Assembly: GCA_034437615.1 (NCBI GenBank)
Contig: DAOTTW010000219.1
Location: 1-5,649 of the forward strand
Direction of reading: 5' to 3'
DNA: 5,649 bases
DNA from: DAOTTW01 sp034437615
GTDB lineage: Bacteria; Chloroflexota; Anaerolineae; Aggregatilineales; Phototrophicaceae
Numbering within the stretch: the stretch's first letter is position 1; every line of letters begins with the position of its first letter. The notes beneath the pieces were generated by a model. It did no database searches. It saw nothing but the letters and a program-made list of their open reading frames with translations, and had not been told where the DNA came from. Below are positions 5,580-5,649 of the stretch, piece after piece. The position numbers were made by a program, and so were the translations under genes.

Positions 5580-5649
5580 ATGGCAGAGTACCAGTATGTA
5601 CTCGTCGCCGTTGAGACTGCCGGGATACAATCCTACATCTTCGCCAGCA
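5580..5649 (+). CDS. Start of a Cas10/Cmr2-like protein (partial, runs off the window)
   Basis: Only 23 residues are visible: MAEYQYVLVAVETAGIQSYI, then FAS. A hydrophobic strand (YVLVAVE) followed by AGIQSYIF-S matches the start of the palm (cyclase/polymerase-like) fold in Cas10 proteins, where Csm1 has GIQDFI and Cmr2 has GPVQ.FI. The motif falls at residues 14-21, so there is no room for an N-terminal HD nuclease; this fits HD-less Cas10 or Cas10-like proteins. If complete and active, such a protein would make cyclic oligoadenylates or a related nucleotide signal. The catalytic GGDD region is outside the window, so activity cannot be judged. The divergent TPR gene and the CRISPR-like repeat at the left end agree with a type III-like locus. 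Confidence 0.55.
   Translation, partial: MAEYQYVLVAVETAGIQSYIFAS

Overview
The window looks like part of a defence or signalling island from a bacterium of the Chloroflexota (Anaerolineae-like). That placement is inferred from moderately GC-rich coding sequence, Shine-Dalgarno-led genes and protein types common in that phylum: helicase-associated/WYL regulators, NB-ARC-TPR STAND proteins and Cas10-like proteins. No phylogenetic marker gene is present.

Layout. Bases 1-75 look like the end of a CRISPR array: about 38 bases of spacer-like sequence, then one repeat-like unit whose 3' end is degenerate. Bases 76-363 are non-coding and hold small direct and inverted repeats, with a -10 box and ribosome-binding site for the first gene. 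Gene 1 (364-2478, +) is a 704-aa protein with an XPB/Ssl2-type helicase-associated region and a C-terminal WYL-like domain. It carries an in-frame 66-bp insertion: a perfect 11-bp-stem palindrome bounded by an 8-bp target-site duplication. Gene 2 (2475-3212, -) is a LuxR-type HTH regulator whose stop codon overlaps that of gene 1. A 118-bp divergent spacer with two palindromes separates it from gene 3 (3331-4161, +), the N-terminal part of an NB-ARC ATPase that stops shortly after Walker A. Gene 4 (4111-5385, -) meets it tail to tail and encodes a linker plus eight 40-residue TPRs, which is the expected C-terminal half of such a protein. After a 194-bp divergent spacer, gene 5 (5580 to the window edge, +) begins with a Cas10-like GIQSYIF motif.

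How the parts may fit. Genes 3 and 4 look like two halves of one STAND (NB-ARC-TPR) protein now on opposite strands with the middle of the ATPase missing, so an inversion plus deletion (or an assembly chimera) is likely. A 10-bp inverted repeat lies near both junctions in matching reading frames. The neighbourhood combines a CRISPR-like repeat, a WYL-type regulator, a LuxR regulator, a STAND sensor and a Cas10-like protein. This suggests a type III CRISPR-related or Cas10-derived defence locus, but only 23 residues of the Cas10-like protein are visible and no effector is seen.
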